Assembly: GCA_018902545.1 (NCBI GenBank)
Contig: JAHIQM010000020.1
Span: 141,794-205,793, forward strand
DNA from: Pseudomonadota bacterium
GTDB taxonomy: Bacteria > Desulfobacterota > Desulfovibrionia > Desulfovibrionales > Desulfomicrobiaceae
Length of the DNA stretch: 64,000 nucleotides
Direction of reading: 5' to 3'
Shown here piece by piece: positions 17,845-26,421 of this stretch (its first letter is position 1; every line of letters begins with the position of its first letter). The position numbers and the translations under genes were made by a program. The notes under the pieces are model-generated. The model saw only the letters and a program-made list of their open reading frames with translations, did no database searches and was not told where the DNA came from.

Positions 17845-18414
17845 TCAGGAAGCGTCTGCGGCGCGGCCCTTGCGTCTGTTCAGGCGGGCGCGGGTCATGC
17901 GTTCGGAGAGGCCACCGTGTTCTAGGAAGGCCTGCTCAAGTTGCCGAATCTGGCGGTCAAGGAGGTAGTTGGTCTGGTGAATGAGGCAGATGAGGATGTT
18001 GGCGACGGTTTCGGGCGGGCGGGTTTGAATATAGGTCCTATAGGTCTCATAGGACGTATTTTTTTGGCTGCCGAGTTTGCGGACGAACATGGCCTGTTCG
18101 CTAGACTTATGCCAGAGCGTGTGCCCGAGCACCCGCAGGTAGTCGCGGTAGTCTTCGAGCAGTTCTTCCAGGCTGGCGCGGGCAACATTGACCAGCTTGA
18201 TTTCGCTTTTCTTGGAAGTCGCCGAGGCCATGCAGCCTTCGATGATGTTTTGCTTACCCGACCGCGCCGCCTGAACCATCTGGTCCACGGTGCGGTCACG
18301 CCTGTGCATGAAGCGGTCGCAAAAACACACCGTGCCGTCATAGACAATGACGGCCTTGCGGTAGGAAAGAAGCTCTTCGTAGGCGCCGTGTTTGGGGATG
18401 AAGTGCTGCGTCAT
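17845..18414 (-). CDS. Four-helix-bundle 'suffix' protein (S23/IVS-related)
   Basis: This 189-residue basic protein is of the four-helix-bundle type related to the 23S rRNA intervening-sequence (S23) family, in the longer variant with a C-terminal suffix. Features are the N-terminal YRKAVIVYDGTVCFCDRF helix, RSGKQNIIEGCMAS, EELLEDYRDYLRVLGH, VANILICLIHQTNYLLDRQI and an Arg-rich tail. Relatives occur alone, inside rRNA genes and as accessory proteins in diversity-generating retroelements; no reverse transcriptase is nearby. Residues around 128-137 (SYETYRTYIQ) are encoded by the same 9-bp-period repeat found upstream of the gene. Function unknown; nucleic-acid binding is likely. The Shine-Dalgarno site is weak. 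Confidence 0.8.
   Translation of the reverse strand: MTQHFIPKHGAYEELLSYRKAVIVYDGTVCFCDRFMHRRDRTVDQMVQAARSGKQNIIEGCMASATSKKSEIKLVNVARASLEELLEDYRDYLRVLGHTLWHKSSEQAMFVRKLGSQKNTSYETYRTYIQTRPPETVANILICLIHQTNYLLDRQIRQLEQAFLEHGGLSERMTRARLNRRKGRAADAS
18031..18060. repeat. 9-bp-period repeat, copy inside the four-helix-bundle gene
   Basis: Three tandem variants of ATAGGTCCT (ATAGGTCCT, ATAGGTCTC, ATAGGACGT), then ATT, lie within the coding sequence. The period equals three codons, so the copy encodes a Thr-Tyr-X repeat without breaking the frame. Confidence 0.75.
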
Positions 18415-18430
18415 GGCGCAACTTTCTTAC

Positions 18431-18470
18431 TATAGGTCCTATAGGTCGTATATGACTTATAGGACCTATT
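18431..18470. repeat. 9-bp-period palindromic repeat between glnA and the four-helix-bundle gene
   Basis: About four tandem variants of the 9-bp unit together form a near-perfect palindrome with 19-bp arms (17 of 19 paired), followed on the plus strand by a T run. It can fold into a long hairpin and may end glnA transcription as well as marking the repeat family. Confidence 0.75.
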
Positions 18471-18474
18471 TTTT

Positions 18475-19821
18475 TCACAGTCGGGGTAAGTACCTTTCCA
18501 GCTCGTAATTTGTCACTTGCGAGCGGTACTGCTCCCATTCAACGTGTTTGTTGGCCAGGAATTTGGTGAAGATGTGGTCGCCGAGGGCTTCGCGGATCAG
18601 GGTGCTGCCCTCCATGGCTTCAAGGGCTGTCTCCAGGCTGCCCGGCAGGCTCTCGATGCCGCGAGCCCGGCGCTCTACTGCGGTCATGTTGTAGATGTCT
18701 TCTTCCACGGGCGCGGACAGGACGTAGTTTTCTTCGATGCCCTTGAGACCCGCTGCGAGCATGCAGGCAAAGGTCAGGTACGGGTTGCAGGCCGGGTCCG
18801 GGGAGCGCAGTTCCACGCGGGTGGCAGCCTCCTTGCCGGGCTTGTACATGGGCACGCGGACCAGGGTGGAGCGGTTGCGCCGCGCCCAGGCAATGTTCGT
18901 CGGAGCCTCGAAGCCGGGCACGAGGCGCTTGTAGGAGTTGACCCACTGGTTGGTGATGGCCGTGAATTCCTTGCAGTGCGTAAGCAGCCCCGCGATATAG
19001 GATTTGGCCTCGCGGCTTAAGTGATGGTCTCCGTCGGCATCATAGAAGAGATTGCGGCCGTTCTTGAACAGGGACTGGTGCACATGCATGCCACTGCCGT
19101 TTTCCCCGTAAAGCGGCTTGGGCATAAAGGTCGCGTAGCAGCCGTTTTGCCGCGCGATCTCCTTGACCACCACGCGGTAGGTGATGGCCGTGTCCGCCAT
19201 CTTGAGGGCGTCGGTATAGCGCAGGGCGAGTTCATGCTGGCTGGGTGCGACCTCATGGTGCCCGTACTCCACGGGGATGCTCATGGAGCGCAGGCAGGAG
19301 ATGATTTCGCGGCGGATGTCCCCGGCCAGATCCAGCGGCGGCGCGTCGAAATAGCCGCCCGAGTCGAGCGGTTTGGGAGACGTTGAGCTTTCAAACAGGA
19401 AAAATTCGAGTTCAGGGCCGACATAGAAGGAATAGCCCTTGCTCGCCGCAGCCTGCAGGTTTCTTTTCAGGCAATGGCGGCTGTCCCCGGCAAAGGGGGT
19501 GCCGTTTGGTTCCAGAATGTCGCAGAACATGCGCGCGATGGGTGCGGCGGTCTGCCGCCAGGTGACCAGTTGAAAGGTGGCCGGATCCGGGATGGCGATC
19601 ATGTCGCTTTCTTCAATTCTGCAAAAACCTTCCAGGGAAGAGCCGTCAAAACCCATGCCCTCCTCGAAGGCGGCCTCAAGTTCGCCGGGCAGGACCTGAA
19701 AGCTTTTCAGGGTTCCAAGCACATCAACGAACCAGAACTGGACCAGCTCGATCTTGTGTTCACGCACGGCTTTGACGACATCGTCAGAATTTTTGCAATT
19801 AAATATCGGATATTCAGGCAT
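18475..19821 (-). CDS. glnA: Glutamine synthetase, type I
   Basis: This 448-residue enzyme makes glutamine from glutamate, ammonia and ATP. Metal and substrate motifs are GMGFDGSS, PELEFFLFE, EVAPSQHE and NGSGMHVHQS, with VPMYKPGKEAATRVELRSPD near the C-terminus. The length and the lack of an NLYDLP-type adenylylation loop (the equivalent region reads EEDIYNMTAVERRARG) suggest the GSI-alpha form, which is feedback-inhibited rather than adenylylated. I chose the ATG at 19821 because of a strong GGAGGA site. It is monocistronic and lies behind the trp operon. Confidence 0.95.
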   Translation of the reverse strand: MPEYPIFNCKNSDDVVKAVREHKIELVQFWFVDVLGTLKSFQVLPGELEAAFEEGMGFDGSSLEGFCRIEESDMIAIPDPATFQLVTWRQTAAPIARMFCDILEPNGTPFAGDSRHCLKRNLQAAASKGYSFYVGPELEFFLFESSTSPKPLDSGGYFDAPPLDLAGDIRREIISCLRSMSIPVEYGHHEVAPSQHELALRYTDALKMADTAITYRVVVKEIARQNGCYATFMPKPLYGENGSGMHVHQSLFKNGRNLFYDADGDHHLSREAKSYIAGLLTHCKEFTAITNQWVNSYKRLVPGFEAPTNIAWARRNRSTLVRVPMYKPGKEAATRVELRSPDPACNPYLTFACMLAAGLKGIEENYVLSAPVEEDIYNMTAVERRARGIESLPGSLETALEAMEGSTLIREALGDHIFTKFLANKHVEWEQYRSQVTNYELERYLPRL

Positions 19822-19916
19822 GGGTTTCCTCCGCAACAGGGTGTTGCGCAGAACCTAGCAAAGAGCGAAAGGCTTGTCTTGTTTTAGAGGGCGATTTGCA
19901 AAATTGGAAAATTGTT

Positions 19917-19944
19917 GTAGGGGCGAAAAATTTTTCGCCCCTAC
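19917..19944. repeat. 28-bp perfect palindrome after the trp operon
   Basis: Arms of 14 bp (GTAGGGGCGAAAAA and its complement) meet with no spacer. It lies between the trpA stop and glnA and can fold as a strong hairpin in either transcript. It may act as the trp operon terminator, although no T run follows the stem. Confidence 0.7.
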
Positions 19945-19970
19945 GGATTGCGCGCATATCCACGGTGGGT

Positions 19971-20741
19971 TCATTCCCCGCACGCCGCCAAAAATTCATC
20001 CACGGCCCCCAGGCCGCTGGTGTCCATCAGATTGATGATGTGGCTACCGATTACGGCCACGTCGGCCAGACCATCGAGCATGCGTACATGCTCGGGGCTC
20101 GATATGCCGAAACCGGCGGCAATGGGCAGGCCGGCTTTTTTCTTCAGGTTTCGGACATAATCAACGCCCGTCTGATCAAGGCTGGCTCCGGCTCCGGTGA
20201 TGCCGACCTTGAGCGTTGTGTACAACAGGCCCGAGGCGCGACTGAGGATGGCGTCCAGGCGTGGGCTTTGCGTGTCCGGCGAAATGACCATGACCGGGTG
20301 CAGCCCGTGTTCGCGCGCGGCCCCGGCGTAGTCGCCATCGCTCTCATCCCAGGACAGGTCGGGCAGGATCAGGCCGCTGGCCCCGCTTTGCCTGGCCTTA
20401 GCCATGAACGCGCCTTGCCCCATGGCGAAGGGAATGTTGGCGTAGGTCATGAACAGGAACGCTACTTCCGGCAGTTCCCTGGAAAGGGCCGCGCACAGCT
20501 CGAAGCAGTGACGGGGCGTGACGCCCTGATCCAGGGCCGCCTGATTGGCGCGCATGATGGTCGGGCCATCGGCCAGCGGATCGGTAAAGGGGATCTGGAT
20601 TTCAATAAGCTTCACCCCCCGCAGGGCCATGAGCCGGATGAGATCTGCGTTCACGTCCAGATTCGGGTACCCGGCCACTACATGGGTCATGAGCTGGATG
20701 CCTGCCGCGTCTGCCAGCGCCCGGTCGATATTATTTTCCAT
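19971..20741 (-). CDS. trpA: Tryptophan synthase alpha chain
   Basis: This 256-residue TIM-barrel subunit cleaves indole-3-glycerol phosphate to indole and glyceraldehyde-3-phosphate inside the alpha2-beta2 tryptophan synthase complex. The signature around [20 protein letters not shown] holds the catalytic glutamate; the second catalytic aspartate is in [11 protein letters not shown]. The C-terminal [13 protein letters not shown] phosphate loop is present. It overlaps trpB by 11 bp and is the last gene of the trp operon. Confidence 0.95.
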   Translation of the reverse strand: MENNIDRALADAAGIQLMTHVVAGYPNLDVNADLIRLMALRGVKLIEIQIPFTDPLADGPTIMRANQAALDQGVTPRHCFELCAALSRELPEVAFLFMTYANIPFAMGQGAFMAKARQSGASGLILPDLSWDESDGDYAGAAREHGLHPVMVISPDTQSPRLDAILSRASGLLYTTLKVGITGAGASLDQTGVDYVRNLKKKAGLPIAAGFGISSPEHVRMLDGLADVAVIGSHIINLMDTSGLGAVDEFLAACGE

Positions 20742-21969
20742 GACGCACCTCGTTTTCCAAAAAAGCGATCCAGTTTTCGCGGTCCAGTTCCATGGCCGTG
20801 ATGAAGATGTCCTTGTCTCCGCGCCCGGAGATGTTGACGATCATGATCTCGTCCTTGGGCAGTGTCGGCGCCAGCTCGATGGCTCTGGCCACGGCGTGGG
20901 AGGATTCAAGGGCCGGGATGATCCCCTCCAACCGCGTCATGCGTTTGAAGGCGTCCAGGGCTTTCACGTCGGTGATGGGCGAAAATTCCACGATATTCTG
21001 GTCATAAAGCCAGGCCAGTTCCGGCCCGACACCGGCGTAGTCAAGCCCGGCCGAGACCGAATGGGTGTTCTGCAGCTGTCCGCTTTCGTCCTGCAAAAAG
21101 TAACTCTTGTAGCCCTGCACGATGCCGATCTTGGGGCTGCCTCCGAAGCGGGCCGCATTGTCGCCGATCGCCGGTCCGCGTCCGCCCGCCTCTGCGCCGT
21201 GGAAGCGGATGCCCGGATCATTCAGGAAGGGATGAAACAGACCGATGGAATTGGAGCCGCCGCCCACGCAGGCCACCAGATGGCTTGGCAGGCGGCCTTC
21301 GCGTTCCATGATCTGGGCGCGCGCTTCGCGGCCGATGACGGACTGGAAGTCGCGCACCATGACCGGGTAGGGGAATGGCCCCAGGGCCGAGCCCAGAATG
21401 TAGTGCGTGTTTTTTAAGTTCTGAATCCAGTATTTGAGGGTGGCGTTGACCGCGTCTTTGAGGGTTCTGGTGCCGTCGGTGACCGGGACGACTTCGGCTC
21501 CAAGGAGTTTCATGGCGTAGACGTTGGGATACTGGCGGCGCACGTCCACCTCGCCCATGAAGACCTTGCATTCAAGGCCAAACCGCGCGGCCACCGTGGC
21601 CGAGGCCAGGCCGTGCTGCCCCGCGCCCGTCTCGGCGATGACCTTGGTCTTGCCCAGCCGCTTGGCCAGCAGGGCCTGGCCGAGGGCGTTGTTGATCTTG
21701 TGCGCGCCGGTGTGCGCCAGCCCTTCGAGTTTCAGGTAGATTTTGCAGCCGCCCAGTTCTCGGGTCAGATTCTCGGCATAGTAGAGCGGCGTGGGACGGC
21801 CGCAGTAGTTTTGATACAGATCCGTCAGTTCGGCCGTGAACTCGGGATCGTCCTTGTATTTCAGGTAGCCCTGTTCGAGTTCCTCAAGGGCCGGAACAAG
21901 CATCTCCGGCACGTAGCGCCCCCCGTAAGGGCCGAAATGGCGCGGGAGCATGTCCGATATTCTGCTCAT
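20731..21969 (-). CDS. trpB: Tryptophan synthase beta chain
   Basis: This 412-residue PLP enzyme condenses indole with serine to give tryptophan. The PLP lysine is in [20 protein letters not shown], preceded by the N-terminal [11 protein letters not shown] signature. The phosphate-binding GGGSNSIG and the ammonium/indole-channel residues in AETGAGQHG are visible. Starts upstream of 21969 in the same frame overlap trpF and were rejected; ATG 21969 has a GAGGAAA site. It overlaps trpF by 4 bp (ATGA) and trpA by 11 bp. Confidence 0.96.
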   Translation of the reverse strand: MSRISDMLPRHFGPYGGRYVPEMLVPALEELEQGYLKYKDDPEFTAELTDLYQNYCGRPTPLYYAENLTRELGGCKIYLKLEGLAHTGAHKINNALGQALLAKRLGKTKVIAETGAGQHGLASATVAARFGLECKVFMGEVDVRRQYPNVYAMKLLGAEVVPVTDGTRTLKDAVNATLKYWIQNLKNTHYILGSALGPFPYPVMVRDFQSVIGREARAQIMEREGRLPSHLVACVGGGSNSIGLFHPFLNDPGIRFHGAEAGGRGPAIGDNAARFGGSPKIGIVQGYKSYFLQDESGQLQNTHSVSAGLDYAGVGPELAWLYDQNIVEFSPITDVKALDAFKRMTRLEGIIPALESSHAVARAIELAPTLPKDEIMIVNISGRGDKDIFITAMELDRENWIAFLENEVRHGK

Positions 21970-22580
21970 GATTTTCCTCGCAGTAGTTGTAAGGCGGTGC
22001 GTATTTTTTCGTGATCCTTGATCCCGGGGGCGCTTTCCACTCCGGAGTTGAGATCGAATCCGGCCGCGCCGGTGGTTTTCATGACCGTCAGATTGTGCGG
22101 CCCAAGGCCCCCGGCCAGATACCAGGGGTGGGGGCATTGCAGTTTTTGCAGGTCTTTGGGGGCGAGGCTCTTGCCGTGTCCGCCGCCGCTTGTGCCGCTG
22201 TCCAGCAGAATGGCCCGGCAGGCCGGAGCGAAGAGGAGCATGTCCGTGACCAGACGCTCCACCGTTGGATAACGCTCGGGCCACATGGTCTTGATGACGC
22301 GCTCAGGGCCAAGGGCAAGGCACTGCTCCACGGTGTGTCCGCCGTGAAGCTGGAGCAGATCGAGGCCCGCCCCGGCGGCAATGGCCTGGATTTCCTCCAC
22401 GCCCTGGCGCACAAAGACTCCGGTCTTGAGGGCGCGGCTGGGCTTTTGGGCGCAGGCCCATTCCTGGGCGACGTTTCGGGGGCTCTCGGGATGAAAGATG
22501 AAACCCAGGAGATCGATGCCGAGCGCGTCGCAAAATTCGACATCCTCCGCCCTGGTCATGCCGCAGACCTTGATGATCAT
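21966..22580 (-). CDS. trpF: Phosphoribosylanthranilate isomerase
   Basis: This 204-residue TIM-barrel isomerase converts phosphoribosylanthranilate to CdRP. The N-terminal [11 protein letters not shown] carries the catalytic cysteine; the catalytic aspartate is in [21 protein letters not shown] and [16 protein letters not shown] form the phosphate site. It overlaps trpC upstream and trpB downstream by 4 bp each. It is a separate gene here rather than fused to trpC as in enterobacteria. Confidence 0.93.
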   Translation of the reverse strand: MIIKVCGMTRAEDVEFCDALGIDLLGFIFHPESPRNVAQEWACAQKPSRALKTGVFVRQGVEEIQAIAAGAGLDLLQLHGGHTVEQCLALGPERVIKTMWPERYPTVERLVTDMLLFAPACRAILLDSGTSGGGHGKSLAPKDLQKLQCPHPWYLAGGLGPHNLTVMKTTGAAGFDLNSGVESAPGIKDHEKIRTALQLLRGKS

Positions 22581-23350
22581 GACTGGCCTCCGGTAAGCGC
22601 GGCAAGGCCCTGACCTGGATCGCCGTGCTGCATGAGCGCCGTGCCGATGAGCAGCGCGTCCAGACCGGCGGCCTTGAGTTCCCTGACCTGCTCTGGCGTA
22701 TTGATGCCGCTGGCCCCGATCCAGATTTCACCGGTCTGCTTGCGCCGCACCATGTCCAGGCAGCGGCCAAGGTCCGTGGTCAGCGTGTCCAGGTCGCGGT
22801 TGTTGACCTGGATGATGGTGCTCCCGATCTCCTTGGCCCGGTCCAGATCGCGCTCATCGAAGACCTCAACCACCGGCTCAAGGCCGTTTGTCAGGCACAG
22901 GGCGTGCAGCTGGGCCAGTTCGTCAAGCTCATCGAACATGCGCACGATGAGCAGGATGGCCGAGGCAGCAGTGGCCATGGTCGCCTCCACCTGCAGGGGG
23001 TGGATGATGAAATCTTTGCGTAGCAAGGGCAGCCCCAGCGGCGCGACCTCGGCCAAGAAGGAGAGGTCGCCCTTGAAATAGGTCGATTCCGTGAGAATCG
23101 AGAGGGCGCAGGCTCCGGCCTCTGCGTATCCCCGGCAGGCTTGCAGGGGCAGAACGTCCAGATTGATGTCGCCCCTGGACGGGGAGGCGCGCTTGTATTC
23201 GGCGATGATCCCCGATGTCCCTGGCCGGGTCAGGGCCGCACCGAATTCCGGGCGCAGGCCGTCATGGGGAGCGTGCCTGTGTCCCGCGTCGCGCAGACGG
23301 ATGAGCTCGTCGACTTCAGCTTGCTTGGCCCGGCGGAATTTCTCAAGCAT
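22577..23350 (-). CDS. trpC: Indole-3-glycerol phosphate synthase
   Basis: This 257-residue TIM-barrel enzyme closes CdRP to indole-3-glycerol phosphate. Catalytic features are EYKRASPSRGDIN near residue 52, FLAEVAPLGLPLLRKDFIIHPLQ, the catalytic-Asn loop INVNNRDL-like IIQVNNRDLDT and the phosphate site ASGINTPEQV. It overlaps trpD by 8 bp and trpF by 4 bp. Confidence 0.95.
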   Translation of the reverse strand: MLEKFRRAKQAEVDELIRLRDAGHRHAPHDGLRPEFGAALTRPGTSGIIAEYKRASPSRGDINLDVLPLQACRGYAEAGACALSILTESTYFKGDLSFLAEVAPLGLPLLRKDFIIHPLQVEATMATAASAILLIVRMFDELDELAQLHALCLTNGLEPVVEVFDERDLDRAKEIGSTIIQVNNRDLDTLTTDLGRCLDMVRRKQTGEIWIGASGINTPEQVRELKAAGLDALLIGTALMQHGDPGQGLAALTGGQS

Positions 23351-24344
23351 GGAGCGCTCCGCTCAGGAGCCCTTGCTCCACTTTAGCCTTGGCCATCTCC
23401 ATGGCCAGTTCCAGCGACAGATCGTCCTCCAGCAGAAAAAGGGCCACGCCCAGGTTCAGGGTGACCATGTCTTTAAGGGATTTTGGTCCCTGTCCGGCCA
23501 GGACCTGGCGCTGGAGTTTCAGGGCCTCTTCCTTGCTGTCGCAGGCCAGATCTCTGGGGATGCAGGTCGTGAGGCCAAAATCCGCCGGGTCGATGACCGC
23601 CTCGCGGATTTTGCCGTGCTCAACGAAGATGACCTGGCCAGGACCACAGGGGGTTAGCTCGTCGAATCCGCCTGCGCCATGCAAGATGGCCGCGCGTTCA
23701 AGGCCTTTTCTGGCCGCCAGCACCTGGGCGATCATGGGCGCGAAGCGAAAATCCGGCACGCCGAGGATTTGGTGCGTGGGCAAGGCCGGATTCAAAAGCG
23801 GGCCCATGAGGTTGAAGATGGTGCGCACGCCCAGCTGCTGCCGCACCGGGCCGACATGCTTGAAGGCCGGATGAAAATGCGGGGCGAAGAGGAAGACGAA
23901 GTTGCGCTTGGCCAGCTCCGCCCGCGCTTCCTCGGGTTCCGTGACCAGGGGGTAGCCCAGATCCTCGACCACATCGGCGCTGCCGCATTTGCTTGATACG
24001 GCGCGGTTGCCGTGCTTGACGACCTGATAGCCCATGTCGGCCAGGAAAAAGGACACGGCTGTTGAGCAATTGAAGCTCTGTTGGCCGTCTCCGCCCGTGC
24101 CGCAGGTGTCGATGCGCTTGCCCGAGAGCCCGGGGATGAGCCGGGCCTGGCCAAGTGCCGCATCCACCGCAGCCGAGAGCTCGGCGGCGGTTTCGCCCTT
24201 GGCCCGCAGGCCCATCAGAAAGGCGCCGGCCTGCACCGGGGAGACCGCGCCGGTCAGCAGAAGGTCGAAAGCCTCCTTGGCCTGGACGCCGGAAAGATCA
24301 GCGCCGGTGGCCAGATATTCAAGAATATGGCTGATGGTGTTCAT
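23343..24344 (-). CDS. trpD: Anthranilate phosphoribosyltransferase
   Basis: This 333-residue enzyme transfers phosphoribosyl from PRPP to anthranilate. The PRPP-binding CGTGGDGQQSFNCSTAVSF and KHGNRAVSSKCGSADV motifs, and FLFAPHFHPA with GPLLNPA, are family hallmarks. It starts 3 bp after trpG with a GGAG site. It is a stand-alone TrpD, not fused to the glutamine amidotransferase. Confidence 0.96.
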   Translation of the reverse strand: MNTISHILEYLATGADLSGVQAKEAFDLLLTGAVSPVQAGAFLMGLRAKGETAAELSAAVDAALGQARLIPGLSGKRIDTCGTGGDGQQSFNCSTAVSFFLADMGYQVVKHGNRAVSSKCGSADVVEDLGYPLVTEPEEARAELAKRNFVFLFAPHFHPAFKHVGPVRQQLGVRTIFNLMGPLLNPALPTHQILGVPDFRFAPMIAQVLAARKGLERAAILHGAGGFDELTPCGPGQVIFVEHGKIREAVIDPADFGLTTCIPRDLACDSKEEALKLQRQVLAGQGPKSLKDMVTLNLGVALFLLEDDLSLELAMEMAKAKVEQGLLSGALHA

Positions 24345-24347
24345 GGC

Positions 24348-24929
24348 TTACTCCACGCGGATGTTGCACATTTTCAGGAAGTTATTGAGGAGCTTCGGCC
24401 CTTCCGGCGTGAGCACGGATTCAGGATGGAACTGCACGCCGACCCAGGGGCGGTCCTTGAAGGCCAGGGCCATGACCTCATTGTCTTCGGTGCGGGCGGT
24501 GACGGTGAAAGGCAGGTCCCCCTCTTCATGCACGGCCAGGGAATGGTAGCGACCGATCTGCATGGGGTTTGGCAGCCCGTCAAAAAGGCCTGTCCCGTCG
24601 TGCCGGATGCTCGAGGTCTTGCCGTGCATGATCCGCTGGGCCGAGCCCACGGTCACGCCGCTGTGGTGCGACAGGGTCTGATGTCCGAGGCATACCCCCA
24701 GGACCGGCACGCTGCGTGGCACCAGATCCAGAAACTTTAAGCACAGCCCCGTGTTGCGCGGATGGCTCGGGCCGGGGGAGATGATCGCCCCCTGAAGGCG
24801 CGGATCCGTGGCCAGGGTCAGGATTTTCTGCTCGTTATTACGAAGCACCAAGGGGTTTGCGCCCAAAGATTGGAAAACCTGAACCAGGTTGAAAGTAAAC
24901 GAGTCAAAGTTGTCTATCAGTAAAATCAT
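24348..24929 (-). CDS. trpG: Anthranilate synthase component II (glutamine amidotransferase)
   Basis: This 193-residue class I amidotransferase supplies ammonia to TrpE. It starts ILLIDNFDSFTFNLVQ, has the oxyanion loop ISPGPSHPRNTG, the nucleophile cysteine in VLGVCLGHQTL and the His/Glu pair in GVQFHPESVLTPEG. It overlaps trpE by 26 bp. In some bacteria such a protein also serves folate synthesis; no pabB-like gene is nearby. Confidence 0.95.
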   Translation of the reverse strand: MILLIDNFDSFTFNLVQVFQSLGANPLVLRNNEQKILTLATDPRLQGAIISPGPSHPRNTGLCLKFLDLVPRSVPVLGVCLGHQTLSHHSGVTVGSAQRIMHGKTSSIRHDGTGLFDGLPNPMQIGRYHSLAVHEEGDLPFTVTARTEDNEVMALAFKDRPWVGVQFHPESVLTPEGPKLLNNFLKMCNIRVE

Positions 24930-26316
24930 CTCCGCCTCCGGTGCTGGTGATGGCCTTTAAAATCGCTCTGGCCTTGTTGTGACACTCCTGCCATTCCTTT
25001 TCGGGGTCCGAATCAAAGACCAGTCCCGCGCCCGCCTGCCAGTTGATCTGGCCGTTTTCCACCCACAGGGAGCGGATGGTGATGCCGGTATCAAGGTTGA
25101 CCTGTCCCTGGTCCAGGCCGATCCAGCCGATGCCGCCGGCATAGGGGCCGCGATCGAGCTTTTCCTCTTCCGCGATGATCTGCATGGCCCTGATCTTGGG
25201 CGCCCCGGAGACAGTCCCGGCCGGGAATCCGGCCTTCAGGACGTCGATGGCGTCAAGGCCCTCGGCCAGGTGCGCCGAGAGGTAGGAGGTCAGGTGCATG
25301 ACATGGGAAAAACGTTCGACCTGCATGTATTTGTCGACGTGTACGGTGCCGGGGGCGGCGATGCGCCCGAGGTCGTTGCGGCCCAGGTCCACGAGCATGA
25401 CGTGTTCGGCCCGCTCCTTTTCATCGCCCAGCAGTTCCTCGGCCAGGGCCTGATCCTCGGCCTCGGTGTGTCCGCGCACGCGGGTTCCGGCTATCGGGCG
25501 CAATTGCAAGAGGCCGTCCTCGCAGCGGATGAGCAGTTCCGGAGATGAACCCATGATGGTCAGCTCTCCAAAGGACATGAAGAAGGTGTAAGGGGACGGG
25601 TTGATCTGGCGCAGCCTTCTGTAAAGCTCGAAGGCGGAGCCGGAAAACGAGGCCGAGAAGCGGGTCGAGAGGACGATCTGGATGGCTTCGCCCTGGGTGA
25701 TCAGGTCCTTTGCCCGGCCCACCCGGCGCAGGAATTCATCCTGGTTCGGAGTGGTGGTGATGGCTCCGACGACCGGCGGGGCCGGAGTGCTCGGCCGCTG
25801 GCAGCCGTTCAGATTCGTCGAGGAATCCAGCGTCAGATAGCAGCAGCGGTGGTGCAGATGGTCGAAAAGGATGACCTTGCCCGGCAGGACCATGATGGAG
25901 CGCGCTCCCTCGGGGGGCAGCTTGTCGGCCAGGGCTGGCTCGAATATGCCGCCCATGTTGTAGGCCATGTAGCCGCACACGCTTCTGGTCACCGCCGGAA
26001 GTGGGCCCAGATTTTCGGGTCCGGTGACGGTCAGTTCGGCCAGGCACGCGCGCAGCCCGGACACGTAATCCTGGCCGCTGAATTCTTTGAGGCCGTGCAG
26101 GCGCGGGTCATAGCTCTGCACGTCGAGTTTGCCGCCGGCGCAGGACAGGATCAGACGAAAATCCCAGCCGATGAGGCTGTACCGGCCCAGCCGCCCGTCA
26201 ACTTCGGTGCTCTCAAGGAGAAACCCCTGTTTTTCGCGCACCAGCGTCAGGTACAGAGAGATGGGCGTCTGTGTGTCCGCCGGGAGCCAGGTCCCCTGTT
26301 GGGGTAGGGTGATCAT
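24904..26316 (-). CDS. trpE: Anthranilate synthase component I
   Basis: This 470-residue enzyme converts chorismate and ammonia (from TrpG) to anthranilate and pyruvate. The C-terminal chorismate-binding domain has RPIAGTRVRGHTEAED, LVDLGRNDLGRIA and FPAGTVSGAPKIRAMQ. The N-terminal LESTEVDGRLGRYSLIG region matches the Trp feedback site (the conserved LLES motif). It begins the trp operon, 105 bp after tyrA and behind a terminator hairpin. The start has a perfect GGAGG. Confidence 0.95.
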   Translation of the reverse strand: MITLPQQGTWLPADTQTPISLYLTLVREKQGFLLESTEVDGRLGRYSLIGWDFRLILSCAGGKLDVQSYDPRLHGLKEFSGQDYVSGLRACLAELTVTGPENLGPLPAVTRSVCGYMAYNMGGIFEPALADKLPPEGARSIMVLPGKVILFDHLHHRCCYLTLDSSTNLNGCQRPSTPAPPVVGAITTTPNQDEFLRRVGRAKDLITQGEAIQIVLSTRFSASFSGSAFELYRRLRQINPSPYTFFMSFGELTIMGSSPELLIRCEDGLLQLRPIAGTRVRGHTEAEDQALAEELLGDEKERAEHVMLVDLGRNDLGRIAAPGTVHVDKYMQVERFSHVMHLTSYLSAHLAEGLDAIDVLKAGFPAGTVSGAPKIRAMQIIAEEEKLDRGPYAGGIGWIGLDQGQVNLDTGITIRSLWVENGQINWQAGAGLVFDSDPEKEWQECHNKARAILKAITSTGGGDDFTDRQL

Positions 26317-26347
26317 GGTGCCTCCATAATCGACTGTTGAATTTGGA

Positions 26348-26380
26348 TAAAAAAAAGCCGGATCCTGGAGGATCCGGCTT
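26348..26380 (-). terminator. Terminator/attenuator-like hairpin between tyrA and trpE
   Basis: An 11-bp perfect stem (AAGCCGGATCC with its complement), TCCA loop and a following run of T on the minus strand. It lies 98-41 bp after tyrA and about 32 bp ahead of trpE. No Trp-rich leader peptide is seen before it. Confidence 0.85.
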
Positions 26381-26421
26381 CTAATGCCTTTTATGCCTGA
26401 ACTAACGGCACTGCGTTGCCG

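Noticed and set aside
17845..18470. Diversity-generating retroelement around the four-helix-bundle gene
   Set aside because: Avd-type accessory proteins have a similar fold, but no reverse transcriptase, template repeat or variable repeat lies nearby.
18031..18470. CRISPR-like array from the 9-bp repeats
   Set aside because: The unit is 9 bp in direct tandem without spacers, and no cas genes are present.
21970..22284. N-terminal extension of trpB
   Set aside because: Lies within trpF in another frame and does not resemble TrpB; ATG 21969 has a proper ribosome-binding site.
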